8,788 nucleotides of DNA, from assembly GCA_905210885.1 (NCBI GenBank), contig CAJLYO010000061.1:1-8788 (forward strand). Reading direction: 5' to 3'. Positions 6,783 through 8,788 of the stretch are shown here, one piece after another (the stretch's first letter is position 1; each line of letters opens with the position of its first letter). Origin of the DNA: an uncultured Eubacteriales bacterium. Its GTDB lineage: Bacteria > Bacillota > Clostridia > Monoglobales > Firm-18. The notes under the pieces were generated by a model, which saw nothing but the letters and a program-made list of their open reading frames with translations, was not told the DNA's origin and made no database searches. The translations under genes were made by a program, and so were the position numbers.

Positions 6783-7322
6783 TTATTTTACATCTTTAAA
6801 AAGACTTATATTTTTAACAAGGTATTCTCCGCCGGAATACACGGTTAAAATCACCGCGGCTGTCATTAAAACAAACGAAACATGGCCGGGAATAACCGCT
6901 ATTCTGTCAATAAGCATAGCGATAACGGCAAAAAGCTGGACCACCGTTTTAAGCTTTCCGGACTTTCCGGCAGCAATCACGATGCCGTCCTGCACCGCAA
7001 GGATTCTTATGCCCGTTACCATAAACTCGCGGAAGGTAATTATAACTGCGTACCAGGGGTTCAGCGCCCCCTCAGAGCAAAGGCAGATAAGCGCCGCGGT
7101 AACCAGCATTTTATCCGCAAGAGGGTCTGCAAATTTCCCGAAATTCGATACAAGATTATATTTCCGCGCTATGTGTCCGTCCGCAAAATCGGTAATTGAA
7201 GCAGCGGCGAAAATTATAATGCATGCCGCTTTACCGGCAGTTGTTCCTGCGTATAAAAACAGTGCGATAAAAACAGGTATCAGCACTATTCTGAAAACTG
7301 TAAGCTTATTTGGAAGGTTCAT
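6783..7322 (-). CDS. pgsA: CDP-diacylglycerol-glycerol-3-phosphate 3-phosphatidyltransferase
   Basis: Integral membrane enzyme that makes phosphatidylglycerophosphate from CDP-diacylglycerol and glycerol-3-phosphate, the committed step to phosphatidylglycerol. With the start chosen here it has 179 residues, normal for the family. The CDP-alcohol phosphatidyltransferase motif is complete: Asp45, Asp48, Gly49, Ala52, Arg53, Gly62, Asp66 and Asp70 in DFADGHIAR followed by GKFADPLADK. Hydrophobic segments at about 8-25, 30-45, 72-84, 90-110, 126-145 and 148-164 fit a multi-pass protein. The frame is open to an earlier ATG at 7355, but MNLPNKLTVFR is the characteristic beginning, and AAAGGA (7336-7331) sits 8 bases before ATG 7322. 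The start is one base after the rimO stop (TAA-T-ATG). Other CDP-alcohol transferases are possible in principle, but the sequence favours PgsA. Confidence 0.95.
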   Translation of the reverse strand: MNLPNKLTVFRIVLIPVFIALFLYAGTTAGKAACIIIFAAASITDFADGHIARKYNLVSNFGKFADPLADKMLVTAALICLCSEGALNPWYAVIITFREFMVTGIRILAVQDGIVIAAGKSGKLKTVVQLFAVIAMLIDRIAVIPGHVSFVLMTAAVILTVYSGGEYLVKNISLFKDVK

Positions 7323-7323
7323 A

Positions 7324-8637
7324 TTAATTTTCCTTTCGTGCTCCGAACAGGTCATATTCGGAGTAGTTATCTATTACAACCTCGGCAAACTCGCCCTCGG
7401 CAAGCTTTTTCTTTGACTTAAAGAACACCTTGCCGTCAATATCCGTGGAATCTGCCTCCGTTCTGCCGAAGTACTGCTCCACGATAACGTCATAGCCCTC
7501 AACAAGAACAGTTACGGTTTTCCCGACTTTTTCGGCATTCAGCGCCTCGGTTACGTCCTCCTGGGCAAGCATTAAAAGCTCCTGACGCTGCTGTTTCACC
7601 TCATCGTCAATCTGATTATCCATAGCCGCCGCAGGGGTGTCCTCCTCCTGAGAGTAGGCAAAAACGCCCAGGCGCTCGAATTTCTGCTGTTTGACAAACT
7701 CAAGCATTTCCGCAAACTGCTCCTCCGTTTCGCCGGGGAAGCCTGTTATAAGCGTGGTTCTTATTGTAATTCCGGGGATTTTTTCACGCAGACGTGAGAT
7801 AACGCCTGTAATCCCGGCTTTGTTGCTTTTCCTGCCCATGCGCCTTAAAACATCGTCGCTGCAGTGCTGTATGGGCATATCGATATATCTGCAAACCTTG
7901 GGGTTTTTCGCAATTGTATCTATAAGCTTATCCGTAATTTTCTCCGGATAGCAATAGTGAAGTCTGAGCCACACAAGCCCGTCAATTTTGCACAGGCTGT
8001 CTATAAGTTCGCAAAGTTTCGGCTCGCCGTATAAATCAACACCGTAGCTTGTGGTGTCCTGGGCGATAAGGATAATTTCCTTAACCCCGTTTTTCACAAG
8101 GTTTTCCGCCTCCGACACGATATCCTCGATTTTTCTGCTGTTAAATCCGCCGCGTATTGACGGAATAACGCAGTAGGTACAGCGGTTGTCGCAGCCGTCC
8201 GCAATTTTTATAAACGCGGTATACGACGGGGTCTGCATAAGGCGTTTTTTATTTAAATAGCTGTAGTTTCTGTCGCACAAAACAACGTTATCCGTGCCGT
8301 TTATGACCTCAATCAGCCTGTCATACTCGCCCACGCCCACAACGGCGTCAACCTCGGGAATTTCCGTTAAAATCTGCTCCTTATACCTCTGCGCCATGCA
8401 GCCGGTAACTATAAGGCGCTTACAGTTTCCGTCGGTTTTCCACTGCGCCACGTCAAAAATTGTGTCGATTGATTCGATTTTTGCGTCGTTTATAAAACAG
8501 CAGGTGTTAACTATAATAACATCTGCCAGCGACTCGTCGTCGGTAAGCTCAAAGCCCTGCTCAGTAAGCATGCCGAGCATGTTTTCGGCGTCAACTAAAT
8601 TTTTCGCGCATCCCAGTGATGCCATTGCAATTTTCAT
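7324..8637 (-). CDS. rimO: Ribosomal protein S12 methylthiotransferase RimO
   Basis: Radical SAM methylthiotransferase that adds a methylthio group to the conserved aspartate of ribosomal protein S12 (Asp88 in E. coli). At 437 residues it is normal for RimO. The N-terminal UPF0004 domain has the three cluster cysteines Cys10 (SLGCAKNLVDAE), Cys46 (NTCCFIN) and Cys80 (VTGCMAQR). The radical SAM domain has Cys149-x3-Cys153-x2-Cys156 in DGCDNRCTYCVIP. Then come LIAQDTTSYGVDLYG, the LRLHYCYPEKI segment, DMPIQHCSDDVLRRMGR and TTLITGFPGETEEQF, and a C-terminal TRAM domain (about 370-437). The SLGCAKN start and QDTTxYGxDLYG favour RimO over the tRNA enzymes MiaB and MtaB. A ribosome binding site AAAGGA (8651-8646) is 8 bases before ATG 8637. 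It is the first gene of the operon as visible here and ends one base before pgsA. Confidence 0.96.
   Translation of the reverse strand: MKIAMASLGCAKNLVDAENMLGMLTEQGFELTDDESLADVIIVNTCCFINDAKIESIDTIFDVAQWKTDGNCKRLIVTGCMAQRYKEQILTEIPEVDAVVGVGEYDRLIEVINGTDNVVLCDRNYSYLNKKRLMQTPSYTAFIKIADGCDNRCTYCVIPSIRGGFNSRKIEDIVSEAENLVKNGVKEIILIAQDTTSYGVDLYGEPKLCELIDSLCKIDGLVWLRLHYCYPEKITDKLIDTIAKNPKVCRYIDMPIQHCSDDVLRRMGRKSNKAGITGVISRLREKIPGITIRTTLITGFPGETEEQFAEMLEFVKQQKFERLGVFAYSQEEDTPAAAMDNQIDDEVKQQRQELLMLAQEDVTEALNAEKVGKTVTVLVEGYDVIVEQYFGRTEADSTDIDGKVFFKSKKKLAEGEFAEVVIDNYSEYDLFGARKEN
7331..7336 (-). promoter_or_regulatory. pgsA ribosome binding site, decides the start
   Basis: AAAGGA lies within the last codons of rimO and 8 bases upstream of ATG 7322. 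It supports that ATG over the upstream in-frame ATG at 7355, which would overlap rimO by 32 bases and add an atypical 11-residue charged extension (MTCSEHERKIN). Confidence 0.8.
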
Positions 8638-8645
8638 AGTGATTA

Positions 8646-8651
8646 TCCTTT
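8646..8651 (-). promoter_or_regulatory. rimO ribosome binding site
   Basis: AAAGGA on the minus strand, 8 bases upstream of the rimO ATG in an A/T-rich leader. It supports ATG 8637 as the start. I could not find a convincing promoter between here and the window edge. Confidence 0.75.
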
Positions 8652-8654
8652 TAA

Positions 8655-8744
8655 ATTATTTTTTGTGTATATTCATGCAAGGTTCCGAACAAGAAGGAAG
8701 TCAAATACACTGAAACGTCCTGTGAACTCTGTCGCAAGTCTTGA
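8655..8744 (+). other. Short open frame without a start, possible remnant of a gene or repeat
   Basis: Between rimO and the window edge, the plus strand has a 29-codon stop-free stretch, closed by TGA at 8742-8744, that reads CVYSCKVPNKKEVKYT then ETSCELCRKS. It is rich in Lys and Cys and ends in a CxxC pair. There is no ATG, GTG or TTG start in frame and no ribosome binding site. It may be a gene tail carried in a rearranged or repeated segment, or chance. No function is assigned. Confidence 0.2.
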
Positions 8745-8767
8745 TTTGTCAGGCTGGCTTTTTAATG

Positions 8768-8788
8768 CCTCCCTTGCCTAAAGGGAGG
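8768..8788. repeat. GC-rich inverted repeat at the window edge
   Basis: Perfect 8-base arms CCTCCCTT (8768-8775) and AAGGGAGG (8781-8788) enclose the 5-base loop GCCTA. It lies 131 bases upstream of rimO in non-coding sequence. There is no U-run next to it on the side that can be seen, so it is not a clear terminator. The shape resembles the short palindromes that begin dispersed intergenic repeats in clostridial genomes, but only its edge is visible. Confidence 0.5.

Noticed and set aside
7323..7355. Longer pgsA starting at ATG 7355
   Set aside because: The extra 11 residues are charged and atypical, and the start would overlap rimO by 32 bases. ATG 7322 has a well-spaced AAAGGA and gives the usual MNLPNKLTVFR beginning.
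6574..7416. Long open frame on the plus strand across plsX and pgsA
   Set aside because: It lies antisense to two genes with complete catalytic motifs, has low-complexity composition, matches no family I know and has no ribosome binding site. The same applies to the plus-strand frame at 1320-2153 opposite smc.
8638..8767. Promoter for rimO
   Set aside because: A TTGACT is present on the minus strand (in TATTTGACTTCC), but the nearest -10-like sequence, TATACA, is far beyond the permitted spacing. Alternatives with correct spacing have poor -35 matches.
1..8788. CRISPR array, tRNA, rRNA, parS site, transposase or defence genes
   Set aside because: I looked for repeated spacers, tRNA-like cloverleafs, the TGTTTCACGTGAAACA-type parS site and mobile-element genes and saw none.

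Overview
The window is a tightly packed, single-strand block of eight genes, all on the minus strand and so transcribed right to left. In transcription order: rimO (8637-7324), pgsA (7322-6783), plsX (6771-5809), acpP (5732-5499), rnc (5497-4811), an Elp3-like radical SAM gene (4824-4027), smc (4015-452) and the 5' end of ftsY (401 down to the window edge). The plus strand holds no convincing gene. The gene order (plsX-acpP-rnc-radical SAM-smc-ftsY), strong AGGAGG-type ribosome binding sites and protein sequences close to Gram-positive homologues point to Bacillota, class Clostridia, probably a gut-type Oscillospirales or related lineage. The class is fairly secure; the finer placement is a guess.

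Right part (8788-5809): 151 bases with no clear gene, ending in a GC-rich inverted repeat at the window edge. Then follow rimO (methylthiolation of ribosomal protein S12), pgsA (phosphatidylglycerophosphate synthase) and plsX (acyl-phosphate synthesis for phosphatidic acid). rimO and pgsA are separated by one base, pgsA and plsX by eleven.

Middle (5808-5733): the only sizeable gap inside the operon. It carries a near-consensus sigma-A promoter (TTGACT, 16 bp, TATAAT) with a 6-2-6 inverted repeat filling its spacer, a candidate operator. It would let acpP and the downstream genes be expressed separately from rimO-pgsA-plsX.

Left part (5732-1): acpP, rnc, radical SAM gene, smc and ftsY are nearly contiguous, with a 1-base gap, a 14-base overlap, an 11-base gap and a 50-base gap, suggesting translational coupling. 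The block links lipid precursor supply (PlsX, ACP, PgsA), RNA processing (RNase III), probable tRNA or other modification (radical SAM), chromosome organisation (SMC) and membrane targeting (FtsY).

This is mostly a conserved housekeeping region; I see no defence system, CRISPR array, phage module or new multi-gene system. The points worth a second look are: (1) ftsY reads as a good N domain for about 95 residues, then runs into unrelated sequence with no P-loop where one is due; (2) the acpP promoter palindrome; (3) the radical SAM protein appears to lack the C-terminal part of its family; (4) both window ends carry sequence that looks repeat-like or foreign.
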